A stretch of 64,000 nt of DNA from Hevea brasiliensis (GCF_030052815.1 NC_079499.1:82623183-82687182); one strand, 5' to 3'; numbered from the stretch's first letter, positions 13,218 to 25,295 are shown. Notes: generated from the letters alone by a model not told the origin. Numbers and translations: made by a program.

Positions 13218-14455
13218 ATGGACCCGACATCTCAGAGGGCAGTTGAGGAGGAAGTGGAGAGTCATTCTCCACCTGCAGCAGCTGAGATTGGGGGTAGGGG
13301 AGAACCTTCTCCACTAGCTCCAGCAGAGCCTGCTCAACCTCTATAGGCCATGTTCCAGCAAATGGCTTAGTTTTTCAGACAAATGGCTGGGGTAATGCCA
13401 CCACTACCCCCACTTTCACAGCAGAAATCACATCTGGAAAGGTTAAGAAAATTTAGAGCAGTGGACTTCTTTGGCAAGAGAGAAAATGATTCTGTTACAG
13501 CCGAAAACTGGTTGAACAGAACAGGAAGGGTTTAAAAGCAACTCCACTGCACTCCAGAGCAAAAGTTAGAAGCTGTTGTATCTCTGTTGCAAGATGATGC
13601 CTACCAATGGTGGGATACAATATCTAGTGAAGTGTAGCCAGAACTAATAACTTGGGACTTCTTCCTCTCAGAATTCAAGAAAAAGTATGTGGATAGTAAT
13701 ACCTAGAAGAGAGAAGAAGAGAATTCATTAACTTGAGATAGAGACAGCTGACAGTGGCCGAGTATGAAAAGGAATTTGTCAGACTGAGATGCTATGAAAG
13801 GGAGATAGTCTCTAATGAAGTCGAAAGGTGTAAGAGATTTGAAGAGGGATTAAATGATAATATAAAGATCATGATCACTGCCTTGGGAATCATAGACTTC
13901 ACCAAGTTAGTGGAAGCTACAATAAAAGTTGAAAAGGTTAGAATAAGTGAGCAGACCAGAAGAGAGAGACAGCAGAAGAGGGGCCCGGGTCAGTCTAGCT
14001 CATCTCCTGCACCTGGAAAGAAGTTCAAAGTTCCACCTGCATAGAGTTTAGGTCAACCTCAAGGTCAGGGTCAGTCTCAGGGGCCCAGGCCGCAGTTTAC
14101 CCCTAGGAGAGGTCAGTTCACACCATCAGTGGACAGGTCTCCATGGACGGGTTTTAGGGTACCAGCCCTAGCATCTTTTGCATGTCCACATTGCTTGAAA
14201 TGGCATAAGGGGGAGTGTTAAAGAGTAACCGGTGCCTGCTTAAGGTGTGGGTCGACAGAGCATCAGTTGAGGAACTGTCCACCCAGAACTGCTACATCTG
14301 CTCCAACACAAGCAGACAGACCTACTCCTGCACCACAAAGGGGTAGGAAATCTGGAAAATCTGAAGCAGTGGGACCATCACAGAGGCCTGCATCTGAGCC
14401 AGCAGAGAGGCCTGAGGGCAGAGCACCTGCCAGAGCTTATGCCATAAGAGCTTAG
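13218..14455 (+). pseudogene. gag: gag pseudogene, element 1
   Basis: Gag would form the virus-like particle and bind genomic RNA. The start ATG follows the PBS by about 110 bp and opens MDPTSQRAVEEEVES, matching the gag start of element 2. The capsid-type motif AEYEKEFVRL lies at about 13757. A CCHC zinc knuckle (C-x2-C-x4-H-x4-C) spans 14237-14278, followed by a Pro/Ala/Arg-rich tail. Breaks are an early TAG near 13343, further in-frame stops, a frameshift near 13697 between the N-terminal part and the capsid motif, and a TAG at 14453 where gag should run straight into protease. Confidence 0.85.
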
Positions 14456-14521
14456 GAGGAGCAAGATGCCTCGGACGTCATCAGGGGTACGTTCTCCCTC
14501 TACAATACATCTGTACATGCA

Positions 14522-16310
14522 TTGGTGGATCCAGGATCCACTCATTCATACATCTGCATCAACCTACCTGTAGAAAGGGGGATACTATTAGGGGAGAGTG
14601 ACCAAGGCATCCTAGTCACTAATCCATTGGGCCACAGTGTAGTGGTGAACAAGGTGTACAAGGGTTGCCCGTTAAGGATTCAGGGGTATGAATTATTGGC
14701 AGACCTGATTGAGTTGCCTTTCCATGAGTTTGACGTGATTTTGGGAGTGGACTGGTTATCACGTCATCAGGCAATGGTTGATTGTAAATTAAAGAGAATT
14801 TCCTTGAAAACACTTGAGGGTAATGAGATCACAGTTGTGGGGGAAAGGACAAATTTCTTATCCAATGTCATCTCAGCCACAGTTGCAAGAAAACTAATGA
14901 GAAAAGGCTATGAAGCCTACCTAGCACATGTGGTGGATACTAGGCAGGCTAAGCCAAATCTGTGTGACATACCCACAGTTAGAGACTTCCCAGATGTGTT
15001 CCCTGAAGAATTGCCTGGCTTGCCACCAAAAAGGGAAGTCGAATTTGCTATTGAGATACTGCCAGATACAGCACCAATCTCTATTGCTCCTTCTAGGATG
15101 GCACCCACAGAATTGAAAGAACTGAAAATCCAGTTATAAGAGTTATTGGATAAGGGGTTCATACGACCCAGTGTGTCACCATGGGGAGCTCCAGTACTAT
15201 TTGTGAAAAAGAAGGATGGGACTTTGAGGTTATGCATCGATTACCGATAGTTGAATAAAGTAACTGTGAAGAATAAATATCCGTTGCCTAGAATTGATAA
15301 TCTGTTTGATCAGTTGAAGGGAGCAGGAGTATTTTCCAAAATTGATCTCAGATCACGGTACCATCAGTTAAGGGTGAAGGATGCAGATGTGCCAAAGACT
15401 GCATTCAGGACCCAGTATGGGCATTATGAGTTCCTGGTGATACCCTTTGGCCTAATAAATGCACCAGCGGCATTCATGGTTCTTATGAACCATATCTTCC
15501 ATCCATGCCTAGATCGGTTCATAGTGGTCTTTATTGATGATATTTTGGTGTATTCCAAGACCAGGGAAGAACATGATGAGCATTTAAGGATTATTCTGCA
15601 AACCCTGAAAGAAAAGAAGCTGTATGCTAAGTTGTCCAAGTGTGACTTCTGGTTGAATGAGATTGCATTCCTTGGACACATAGTGTCAGCTGATGGGATT
15701 AGAGTGGATCCCAAGAAAATAGAAGCAGTGATAGAATGGAAGCCTCCTAGGAATACAACTGAGGTCAGAAGTTTCTTGGGACTAGCTAGGTATTATAGAA
15801 GATTTGTGAAGGGATTTTCCTTAATAGCTGCTCCAATAACCAAGTTGTTACACAAGAATGTCAGATTTGACTGGAATGATAAGTGTTAGACCAGTTTTGA
15901 GAAGTTGAAGGCTATGTTGACAGAGGCACCAGTGTTAACATAGCCAGTGTCGGGAAAGGACTTTGTGATCTACAGTGATGCCTCTCATAATGGATTAGGG
16001 TGTGTATTGATGCAAGAGGGGAAGGTGGTCACTTATGCTTCCAGGCAGCTAAGGGTACATGAACAGAATTATCCTACCCATGATCTAGAGCTTGCAGCAA
16101 TTATCTTCGCACTGAAGATATGGAGGCATTACTTGTATGGTGAAAAGTGCTACATTTACATAGATCAAAAAAGTCTAAAATACTTGCCAATCCAGAAGGA
16201 GCTCAACCTCAGACAGAGGTGATGGATTGAGTTCCTGAAGGACTATGATTGTGTGATTGACTATCATCCTGGGAAGGCAAATGTAGTTGTTGATGCTTTG
16301 AGCAGAAAAT
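14522..16310 (+). pseudogene. pol: Protease-RT-RNase H pseudogene, element 1
   Basis: All parts share one frame and are interrupted only by stops. The aspartic protease motif DPGSTHSY starts at 14528. The RT fingers ([13 protein letters not shown]) are near 15210. The first RT catalytic Asp is in KIDLRS at 15344, followed by an Arg where copies have Gly. The YxDD-equivalent FIDDILVYS has its Asp pair at 15536-15541. RNase H opens with SDASHNGLG (Asp at 15977) and has DLEL and a diverged VVDALSR near 16290. Stops at 15137, 15248, 15887, 15941 and 16220 break it. At four of these five, an intact copy in this window has CAA, CAG or a codon one transition away. Confidence 0.9.
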
Positions 16311-17836
16311 CCATCATAACTTTGAGATCATTCAATGCCCATCTATCTTTGGCTCGAGATGGAGCTATTTTGGCTGAGTTGCAAGTGAGGCCAAACCTGT
16401 TACAGTAGATTTTAGATGGGCAGAAGGTAGATGAGAAGCTAAAGGCTATTATGAGTAGAATCCTAGAAGGGAAAAAAACTGACTATGAAGTGAAAACAGA
16501 TGGGTGTTTATACTATAAAGGAAGATTATGTGTACCAGATGATGGGGAATTGAAGGCCAGTATTCTAAAGGAGGCACACACCAGTGTTTATGCTATGCAT
16601 CCAGGAAGTACAAAAATGTATCATGATCTAAAGCTTCAGTATTAATGGCCTGGTATGAAGAAGGACATAGCTGATTATGTGACTAAATGCTTGACATGTC
16701 AGCAAGTCAAGGCAGAACATCAAGTTCCATCGGGTTTGCCACAGCCTATACGTATACTTAAATGGAAATAGGATCAGGTCATCATGAATTTTGTAAGTGG
16801 TCTACCTCTCACCCAGAAGAAGCATGATGCAGTATGGGTGATAGTAGATAGATTGACGAAGTCAGCACACTTTCTGCCAATTAGAACTGACTACTCACTG
16901 GAGAAGTTAGCAGAATTGTATATCAGTGAGATAGTTAGACTGCATAGAATTCCACTTTCCATCATATCTGATCGAAATCCAAGATTTACATCGAGATTTT
17001 GGAAGAAACTGCATGAATTCTTGGGTACACAACTCCACTTTAGCACAGCTTTCCATTATCAGATGGATGGGCAATCAGAAAGAGTAATCTAAGTCCTTGA
17101 GGATATGCTGAGGAGTTGTGTTATTGAATTTGAGGAAAGTTGTGATAGATACCTCCCACTGGCAGAATTTGTATACAACAATAGCTACCAAGCTAGCATC
17201 CAAATGGCCCCGTATGAAGCACTATATGGGAGAAAATGTAGAACTCCAGTGTGCTAGACTGAATTGGGTAAAGATAAACTGGTAGGGCCAGACCTGGTGA
17301 AATAGACTGAGGAGAAGGTAAAATTAATCAAAGCCAATCTGAAGGTTACCTCAAACAGACAGAAATCCTATGCCGACCTGAAGAGAAAAGAAATAGAATA
17401 TGCAGTTAACGATAAAAGTGTTCCTCAAGGTGTCACTGTAGAAGAAGGTACTGAGGTTTGGAAGAAAAGGTAAGTTAAGCCCTAGGTTCATTGGCCCATA
17501 TGAAGTCATTGAACGTGTGGGTCCAGTGGCCTATAGGCTAGCTTTACCACCAGAGTTGGACAAGATTCACAATGTGTTTCACATATCCATGCTCAGAAGA
17601 TACCGCTCAGATCCTTCACATGTCATCTCCAGGGAAGAAATTGAAATACAACTGGATTTGACGTATGAAGAAGAACCTCTACGGATCCTGGCTCGGGAAG
17701 TGAAAGAGTTAAGGAATAAGTAGATTCCACTGGTGAAGTGCTTTGGAGGCACCACAACACCGAAGAGGCAACTTGTGAAAGTGAAGAGACGATGAGACAA
17801 TAGTTCCCTCAACTGTTTGCATCAGGTAAATTTTGA
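16311..17836 (+). pseudogene. pol: Integrase-chromodomain pseudogene, element 1
   Basis: The integrase zinc region (EAHTSVYAMH and [13 protein letters not shown]) precedes the core. The first catalytic Asp (MDF in sister copies) reads MNF at about 16784, so the active site is lost. The second Asp (ISDRNPRF) and the Glu (GQSERVI) are kept with 35 residues between. A one-base insertion near 17419 shifts frame. The C-terminal part HNVFHISMLRRYRSDPSHV and the chromodomain follow, with a one-base loss near 17740. The exon-exon-like junction at 17092/17093 shows no intron. At least seven stops are present, mostly TAG. Confidence 0.88.
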
Positions 17837-17850
17837 GGACGAAATTTAAT

Positions 17851-17865
17851 TTAGAGGGGAAGAGT
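17851..17865 (+). other. Polypurine tract, element 1
   Basis: AGAGGGGAAGAG lies directly before the TGTAACACCC start of the 3' LTR, the expected plus-strand primer. The same tract occurs in elements 2 and 4. Confidence 0.88.
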
Positions 17866-20006
17866 TGTAACACCCTCCTTGTAGCAACTCCGTACATTCT
17901 ACTGTTCCAGTGACTAGTGTGGGTCCGGATAGCTAGAACTTCCTAAAAAATATTTAAACTAAAGTGAGCAACCATAATTAACTAAAATATTAATAAGAAA
18001 AAGTTAGGAAAAAATTTAGAAATAAAATACAACCAAGTTAAATGAGCCGGTGCCCTAGCAATGGGTAACCTAGTGGGAAGTTGCGGTTCTCGCAACTAGG
18101 AGCCCTAGACCAGAGGGAAAATTCGTAAAATAATTTTTGAGACTCCAGAGAAGGGTCATTGAGGTTCCTATGGCATTAGAATGCCAAAAAAATGCTTAGA
18201 AAATTTTTTCAATTGATACAGACAATTTTGGTCTGTTAAGCCAAACGGAGGGCATTTTGGTCATTTCGCCTTCAGAGGTGATTTTTGGCTGACTTGTTCA
18301 GTTGAGTAAATAATTATCATGACACAAAATATGAATAAATATTATTAAAAATTAAATTAAAAATGAGTAGAGAAGAAAATAAGAGAAAATGAGATAAAAA
18401 GCTAATTATGACATCACCATGATGTCATTAAACACTTACCACCAATTACAATTAATCAAGCCTATTTAAAATAAATAAAATGAGATAAGAATAAACAAAA
18501 AAAAGGGTCATCAGCTGCTCAAAACAAATCCAGCCGTCTCCCTCTTCTCCCATAGCCATTTCCTACATGAAACCTCACCCAAGCTCCCAACCTCACCAAA
18601 TCTCACTTGAAACCCTTACCTAGCTTCACAAAAAATTTACCTAGCAACTTGAACATCCTCTAGGAAGCCAAAAGAGGAAGGAAAGAGCAAGTTTAGTTGG
18701 CTTGAAATTCTGCTTCAACAAGGTTAGTGTCCAACTCTTACTCCTTTTGCTTTAATTTATGTTCAATGGCATGAATTGTGTAGGAAATATAAGGAAATAA
18801 AGCAAACAAGTGTGTGTGTGCAACTTACAACTTTTGGAAGCTAGGGTTTGATGATTTTGCTTGGTAGAAAAATGGTTATGAGCAGCCTTTGGTAGTGGAT
18901 GGGGTATTAAACATAATTAAGTAAGTGAAATGCAAGAATTGTGCATGTATGAAATGAAAAAAATTGGACACTTGAACAATTCTAGGGTTGCTCATGTAAT
19001 GGTTCATTAACCTTGTAATGGTCAATTAGTGACCATTTGACTGTGTATAATGAGAAAATGAAGTGAGTTGATGCTTGGCATTTGTGTATGGGTGAGCTGC
19101 CTTGGCTGACCTACAGGACTGAGCATGAGTCCAGTAGGTTTGGGCAGTTATAAATGGAATTGTAGAGGTTTAATTAGTGCAAGGTTAATTGGATATGAAA
19201 CTGGACACATAATGGCACAACTTTCGTATAAATATAACAAGTACAAAATAAATAAGATTACCAATAATGTTCGAAAAATTATCGGCATAAGACATCAGAA
19301 CATGCACTGCATATTTATTTTTTGTTTTTTTTTTTATTCTATTATTGGCACCACTAAGCATTATTGCTTAGCGCATTACTTTTTGCCACGCGTAGGTTCT
19401 GGAGAGATCGACCGAGAGCCCAGTAGACCACATACTGGGTGAGACCTTCTACAGCTCTGCATAGTATCCATGTCACCTCATCGTCATCAGTGCATTGTTA
19501 GGACACTAGGTTGTGTTTTGATATTTTGTAATTAACTTGTACTTTCTCATGTGAAATTGAGACTCATGTAATGTATTTTGTTATCAATGTAAATAGTGAG
19601 AATTATGTTTATGAATGAAAAAGTGAATATTTATTGATGACTTACATGAATATCATATGAAAGGAATGATTGAGAAATGGAAATGTTGTTGAAAAATATT
19701 GAGATTTTGTTGATGAAATGGAGTTTGGGATTGATTGAAAATTTTAGAAATGTTTTTCACAGGTTCTGAAGAACTGTTTTATCCATTTTTAGCCGGCACT
19801 TTGCCGGATTTTCTATAAAATTTGCAGAACCTCAAATAAATTATAATTTCAATAAATGACTTAAATGAATAATATTTCACAAATTATACTTCATAACTAT
19901 TAAAGAAATAAATTAGGAAGAATAAAAATAGTTGAATTAAAATAAGGTGTTTCGTTACAATGTGTGATATATCTTGGCTATATAGTAGACGGTAAGGGGT
20001 GTCACA
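17866..20006 (+). repeat. 3' LTR of element 1 with 1-kb deletion
   Basis: Ends match the 5' LTR, but the length is 2,141 bp. Relative to the 5' LTR, a block equal to about 11307-12308 is missing, joined at 19230 across a shared TATA. The lost block includes the 35-nt inverted repeat and the third U3-like module. The hairpin before the acceptor-like site remains (19349-19373). Confidence 0.9.
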
Positions 20007-20357
20007 TTGATTCCAAGTTATTTTTAGCCCTACACTTGTGTTTATTTATTTGGATTGTGTTTTAGAAACTTAGGGTGAGTTTGGGTGTCAATGGGAGACG
20101 GATTATGGAGGTTTTTGATTTAGGAGTTTTAGAAATTCCTAGGTTTGACTATTGAAAATCATTATTTTAATAGTTGAAATATGCAGTTTTTCTAGAAAAT
20201 CTAGAAAATATTCAAGTTCTGCAGCCAAAGTGCAAGACTTTGGTAGCTGCAGTAGCTACTAGACTAAAAGGCCAACCAAAGCCTTAAATTTCAACAACCG
20301 AATTGGGTTCTGCTAGGCTAATCTCCCTTCTTTCCTAAGGTTCCAAAATGTGATTTC
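20007..20357. other. Older non-coding stretch, part 2
   Basis: It continues 9214-9939 after the TTGAT duplication. No coding sequence was recognised. It contains a GCAGCCAAAGTGC..TTTGGTAGCTGC phrase (near 20220-20250) that echoes AGAGCCAAAG..GGTAGCC near 9240. The last five bases, ATTTC, are repeated at 24680. Confidence 0.4.
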
Positions 20358-20660
20358 TGTAATGGTCAGGCTCTAACCACTAGAGGAATTATCTGCTTTG
20401 GCCGTAAGCCTCACGGTTTTGTCCCATAGGTGGAATAGAAAACTTCCTAGGAGGTCACCCATCCTAGGATTTCTCTCAAGCGAGCACACTCAACCCTGGA
20501 GTTCTTTCAACTCTTCAGGCCATTCCACCAAAAGGTGCCTCTGGTGATTAGTTCCCCCATTTTATATATCATTACCTTGTCCTCCCATTCCGAAGTGGGA
20601 TGTGTTTCCTTGTCTTTCAAATGAGCTTTATGCCACGTCCAGCCTAAGCCGGGCTCCTCA
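20358..20660 (-). repeat. Cassandra 3' LTR with 5S-like segment
   Basis: The plus strand begins TGTAATGGTCAGGCTC and ends CTCCTCA. The minus-strand complement of 20441-20507 aligns with the 3' half of plant 5S rRNA (the AGAACTCC..GTGTGCTCG and CTAGGATGGGTGACCTCCT blocks). This holds the internal RNA polymerase III promoter region in 5S genes. A GGGGG purine tract (minus strand) follows at 20661-20667. Confidence 0.85.
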
Positions 20661-20712
20661 CCCCCTTAAGCTTCAAGCGTCCTCGATCTCACACCGTACT
20701 GAAGGAGTGGCT

Positions 20713-20725
20713 GGCTCTGATACTA
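20713..20725 (-). other. Primer binding site, Cassandra TRIM
   Basis: On the minus strand it reads TAGTATCAGAGCC, one base from the canonical tRNA-iMet PBS, two bases from the 5' LTR. Confidence 0.8.
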
Positions 20726-20727
20726 AT

Positions 20728-21030
20728 TGTAACGGTCAGGCTCCAACCACTAGAGGAATTGTCCACTTTGGTTGTAAGCCTCACAGTTTTGTCTCATAGG
20801 TGGAATGGAGAACTTCCCAGGAGGTCACCCAACCTAGGATTTCTCTCAAGCTAGCACGCTTATCCCTAGAGTTCTTCCAACTCTCCAGGCCATTCCACCA
20901 AAAGGCACCTCTAGTGATTAGTTCCCCCATTTTATATATCATTACCTTGTCTTCCCATTTCGATGTGGGACATGTTTCCTTGTCTTTCAAAGGAGCTTTA
21001 CGCCACGTCAAGCCTAAGTTGAGCTCCATA
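20728..21030 (-). repeat. Cassandra 5' LTR with 5S-like segment
   Basis: Second copy of the repeat. Minus strand 20811-20877 carries the 5S-like blocks (AAGCGTGCTAGC and GGGTGACCTCCTGGGAAG), here closer to authentic 5S rRNA than the 3' copy. A TATATA stretch lies near 20933. The terminal bases read TAT on the minus strand instead of TG, so this end is eroded. Confidence 0.83.
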
Positions 21031-21032
21031 AA

Positions 21033-24000
21033 TGTAACACCCCTCACCCGTCTACAGTGTAGTCAAGCAAGGTGTGCTACATTCATTGCCTATTTAATTA
21101 TATTATCCTATCTTGTCGTGTACAATATTAATTTAATTATCTATTTAATTATATTATCATACGTATAGAATTTTTTTTATCCCATTTCATTTTTATGGAG
21201 ACCCAGACAGAGTCTCCTCTATTTTATTAGTGCATGGCAGATTTCCTTATTTACCTGTTAAACAGTCCATATTCATTTCATGTGATCATAATACTCATAA
21301 TCATTTCAAGTAAATGAAATATTTCATTTCATTCATATAAAATCAAATACAATATTTAGAATTCTATTTACAATTACAAAATGATTTACATCATTTAATT
21401 ACATACAATACCTAAAATGCAAAATTTAACTATACATAAGCCCTACCAAAATAACAGTCTGAGGTGACAATTTACACTACAGCAGATCTGATCAAAGCCC
21501 TATCTAAGCTCTACTGCAGCTGCTGCTGGTCTCCTGTACCTAAGCGATGGAAAAACCAACGAGCTAAGCATTATGCTTAGTGGTGCATAAATTGAAATAA
21601 AAATAACTAAATAATTGAAATATTTATTTCACGTATAACTTTATAAGGAAATATAGATTTCATGAGTTTATAGTCTTTTACATGTTTATAGAACTTTGGT
21701 AGCAAATTAAGTTAATCAGGATCTTTTCTGTTCATTTATTCCATGTTCAGTTTTATTACTCATATCTGTGATCTCTTTATGTAATTATTTAAATTTAAAG
21801 TGTATTACTGATACCTATGCCCAAGTAACCTATAACAAACTATAAAGACTGGATACATGAGAGTATACTAGTTAAACATCTGTATGTTTAACATGTATAC
21901 ATCTGTCATGTCAGGCACAAGGCCAGAGGGCAGGCATAAAGCCAGAAATAAAATCAGGCATAATGGCCAATTGGCAAGCATAAAGCCAGTAGAACAACCA
22001 TCTTAGACATATATTGTCTATAAATGATTATTCTTATGGGTAGTACTACAATATGTAGCCCCTAATTAGTATACCAATCGATCCATACTATATAAGTAAG
22101 TCTAGATACACTTTGGGAAAATTAATTTTATTAAGTATTTATTAACATTTTCATGTTACTTATGATGGGAAACACAAGTCCCCCATGCATATTCATGTCA
22201 CTTTTATGTTTAACACTTCATTTTTAATCAACTTTATATCATGTAACAAGTCATTTTATGAACCTTTCTCAATGTCCAAATTTGATATCTTAAATTCACC
22301 TAACAAATTAGTCAAGATGTGGCCACTATTTGGCCATACATCCTTCATGAGAATTGTTCCTTTATGTGTCATCTTTGTTTTCCTTTTTGAATCATGTCAT
22401 TTGGAGTTTTAGAACTCAAGTTATGGTCAAATAACCAAAACTAGTTCCTTAACTCACTCAAGTTCCAAAACTAGGCAGATTCTAGAGTCAATATTTTCCT
22501 AATTATTTGAACATGTTACAACCACTTTTAGGCCTAATGTTCTTTATAGAAGCTGTTACCCTATGTCTTATGATTACTTAGAATTTTTAATTACAATTTT
22601 TCAGGTCTTGTAGAATTAATTATAGCAAATTAACTGGCCTGGACTTAGGTGCCCTGTGTCTACAGGATTCCAGGTTCAGGTCAGTGGCTTTGACTCTCAT
22701 TTTAAGGTTCTTACACTCATAATCTGAGGAAAGTTTCTAAATCAATGTTGAAGCCTTATCTCTTAGGTTTTTAGAACAATTTGGCTCATCCCATTTGGAA
22801 TTTCCTGATATAAATTATGTTTTGGGGTTAGGTGGTAGTTGAGACAAATTCCAGGATTTGGTGTACTAAATGGTTCTAATAATTTGACTTAGTTCCCTTA
22901 GTTTCTGGGTTCTAGTAAAAACATCAATATTGTAGATCTATGTCTTATAAAAATTTTAGCATTGGTTTCATTGCATTTTCAATTTTGTAGGCCAAGTTAT
23001 GACATTTTTGCCAAAACTGGTCTAGTAAGCCAATGTCTAACAAATTCTGGGCAGATTGGTTCTGGACAGTTTTGTTGATCTAAATTATGCTAACAATTTG
23101 ACTTGGTTAGAGGTAGATCTGTGTTCTATGTTCCTCAATGAAAAATGTGATCCTATTTCTAAGCTTTCCAATAATTCAAGAATCAGGTCATTCTGACCTT
23201 CCTAGTGTGAGTTATGGCCATTTGAACATTTACTGTTCATTTGGTCATTTTTCTAGGTCCAAATTAGGGTTACCCGGATTCAAGTCAATTTTAGGCTAGG
23301 TCAGGGACAGTTTTTGGGCATAGTTTCTTCATGAAAAATGGGGAATTATGACCCTAGTTTCATCTCCAATTGGCCTCACACTAATTGGAGTAACACAACT
23401 CTAATTATGGTTCAAAAAACCTCACTAGACTCATAGGTCTGAATTTCCTGCAAGAGAAATTGCACTTGCAATTTCAAATCCTCCCAACTCCCAAACTTTA
23501 TTTCACATTCATAGCACTTCAAATGATCAATAATTCATCTCAACATGCTAAATTTCAAACTATAATGCAAAAGTACCAAAATTAGGTCAAAACCCTAACT
23601 CAATATTCCCAACACCATACAAATTCAATGCAATTTTACTTCCAATATATACAAACTCATCAATCAACATCACTAAGCTAATTTATATCAATTAAAAACA
23701 TCAATTCCCACTTTACATCATGGCTGCCGAAATTCAAATTTCTACATACTCCAAGTTTTCTTTTAATTTCATAAAATTTACACTTAAGTTAACATGCCTA
23801 AGCTAGTTAAAGAAGAAAGAAACTTGTTTAGGCACTAACCTTTAATGAACACTCCTTAGACTTGTGAAAACTTTGAGATTTCCTCACTTCTTGGCAGCTA
23901 AAGTCTTGTTTATGGTGTGGGGATGATTTTTAATAAAGGGAATTATGGAAAATTATGGTGAGAAAGGGTAGAAAATCAAGCTAGAAAGTTTGAAAATAGT

Positions 24001-24679
24001 GGGAGTAAGGATGGCCATGGTGGATGGCAAGGTGAAGAAGAAATGAAGAAGATAACTCTTAGTTAATTAACTCATTTTGTCTTATATATATAAGCTTGTC
24101 TAATTTTAATTGGGTAAAAGTTTAATGATGTCATAATTAATAATTATATTTTTAAATTTTTTCTTTTTCTTCATTTTCCCATTTTTCATACATAAATTCA
24201 TCTTTTTAATTTATTTTATGTGTTTTAATCCCTCTCATTTAATTGACATTGAGGTTAAAATTTAACTCTAGGGTTGAAATGACCAAAATGCCATTCGTTG
24301 GACTTATCGGGTTATTTTTTGTCATTACCGATTAACTAATTTTCTTAAATTTCCTTTGACATTTCTATTATCATTTATATTTCAATAAACCTCTAATTAA
24401 GTCCTAGAAATTATTTTTAAGGGTTCCTCGTGGGTCTGGGGTTGGCAACTATCTTCATAGTCGCTTCCCAATAAGGTCACCCATCGCTATGACTCTAGCT
24501 CTTTTAACCGAGTTGTACTTTGCTTCTTTTTTTTTTCTTTAATTTACTTAGTCCGTATTTCATCAATTTATGCCTCCTCACTCTAGTTTAAGTGTAGTTT
24601 CAAACATTCTGGCTATCTGAACATACGTTGATCACCGAAACAATAGAATGTACGGACTACTTAAAGTGAGGACGTTACA
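21033..24679 (-). mobile_element. Solo LTR, gypsy family D
   Basis: The plus strand runs from TGTAACACCCCTCACCCG to GAGGACGTTACA. It follows the element 4 LTR (57650-61155) in landmarks: GGAGACCCAGACAGAG near 21199, the AGCTAAGCATTATGCTTAG hairpin at 21562, GGCATAAAGCCAG repeats near 21935, the 35-nt inverted repeat at 23214-23248. No internal domain is present. Its immediate flanks do not match each other (ATAAA versus ATTTC), so it is either a product of inter-element recombination or part of a composite with the adjoining Cassandra. Confidence 0.8.
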
Positions 24680-25025
24680 ATTTCTTTGTTCAAAAGGGCC
24701 TAGAATGAGATGTATGATATATGTATAGAGTTTTAGAGCTCTAAATAACTCTATAAGATTCGATATTATCGAATCGGACTTGAGGAATTCAAGAAGCTAA
24801 GGATCTAAGACTAGCTATTGCTCATGTTAGATGGTTAATAGGCTGTGATATGAGTAACACTAACCTTAATAAATGTAAATTCTTTAAATGTGATTCATTA
24901 TCATCCACATGTATCATTTCATTGTTTACTAGGGTGTATATATCTAAAGCATGAATATGTTGCATTTTTACATAATTGTTATTGATGCAATGATGAAATT
25001 TGGATGACCAACTGGTTTCCCTTAT
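24680..25025. other. Older non-coding stretch, part 3
   Basis: It starts with ATTTC, the repeat of 20353-20357, and plausibly continues that flank. It includes a near-palindromic GATTCGATATTATCGAATC at 24757-24775. No coding sequence was recognised. Confidence 0.35.
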
Positions 25026-25263
25026 TGTAACAACCTAAATTTTTAAATTATAAATAAAATAAAAAGAAAATATTATGTTATTAATATTATGGGATTTATT
25101 TGAATTGATTTTAAAATAAAGGAAGATAATAAAAAAAAAAAAATAATAAATAAATAAATAAAAATAAAAATAAAAATGAAAATATAAAAAATATATCTAT
25201 AAAGATAGTTATATTATATTATATTGTGGGTTATAGTATTTTAATGTTAAATATTTTGAAAGT

Positions 25264-25264
<1 letters not shown>

Positions 25265-25294
<30 letters not shown>
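25265..25294. repeat. (TAA)n microsatellite
   Basis: About ten TAA units in repeat E. Confidence 0.9.

Positions 25295-25295
<1 letters not shown>

Larger units (their letters stand above)
9940..20006 (+). mobile_element. Element 1: degenerate chromovirus, family A
   Basis: Complete structure: 5' LTR (9940-13090), tRNA-Met PBS, gag, protease, RT, RNase H, integrase, chromodomain, polypurine tract, 3' LTR (17866-20006). TTGAT at 9935-9939 and 20007-20011 is a perfect 5-bp target-site duplication, so both ends are original. Gag-pol is one reading system with no separate gag stop conserved among copies, as in Tekay/Del-like chromoviruses. It is inactive, with many stops, at least three frameshifts and a lost integrase Asp. 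It lacks the integrase intron seen in element 2, which has the same LTR family. Confidence 0.93.
20358..21030 (-). mobile_element. Cassandra-type TRIM
   Basis: Two direct repeats of about 300 bp (20358-20660 and 20728-21030) flank a 67-bp internal domain with a tRNA-Met-type PBS next to the right repeat and a purine tract next to the left, so the element reads on the minus strand. Each repeat contains 5S rRNA-derived sequence, the defining trait of Cassandra TRIMs. It has no coding capacity and needs another element's enzymes. The right end is not clean: ATA and two more bases precede a family D LTR, and the expected ATTTC duplication appears only after that LTR. Confidence 0.88.

Noticed and set aside
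20441..20507. Independent 5S rRNA gene or pseudogene
   Set aside because: Only the 3' half is present, in both copies of a direct repeat with PBS and purine tract between, which is the Cassandra TRIM layout.
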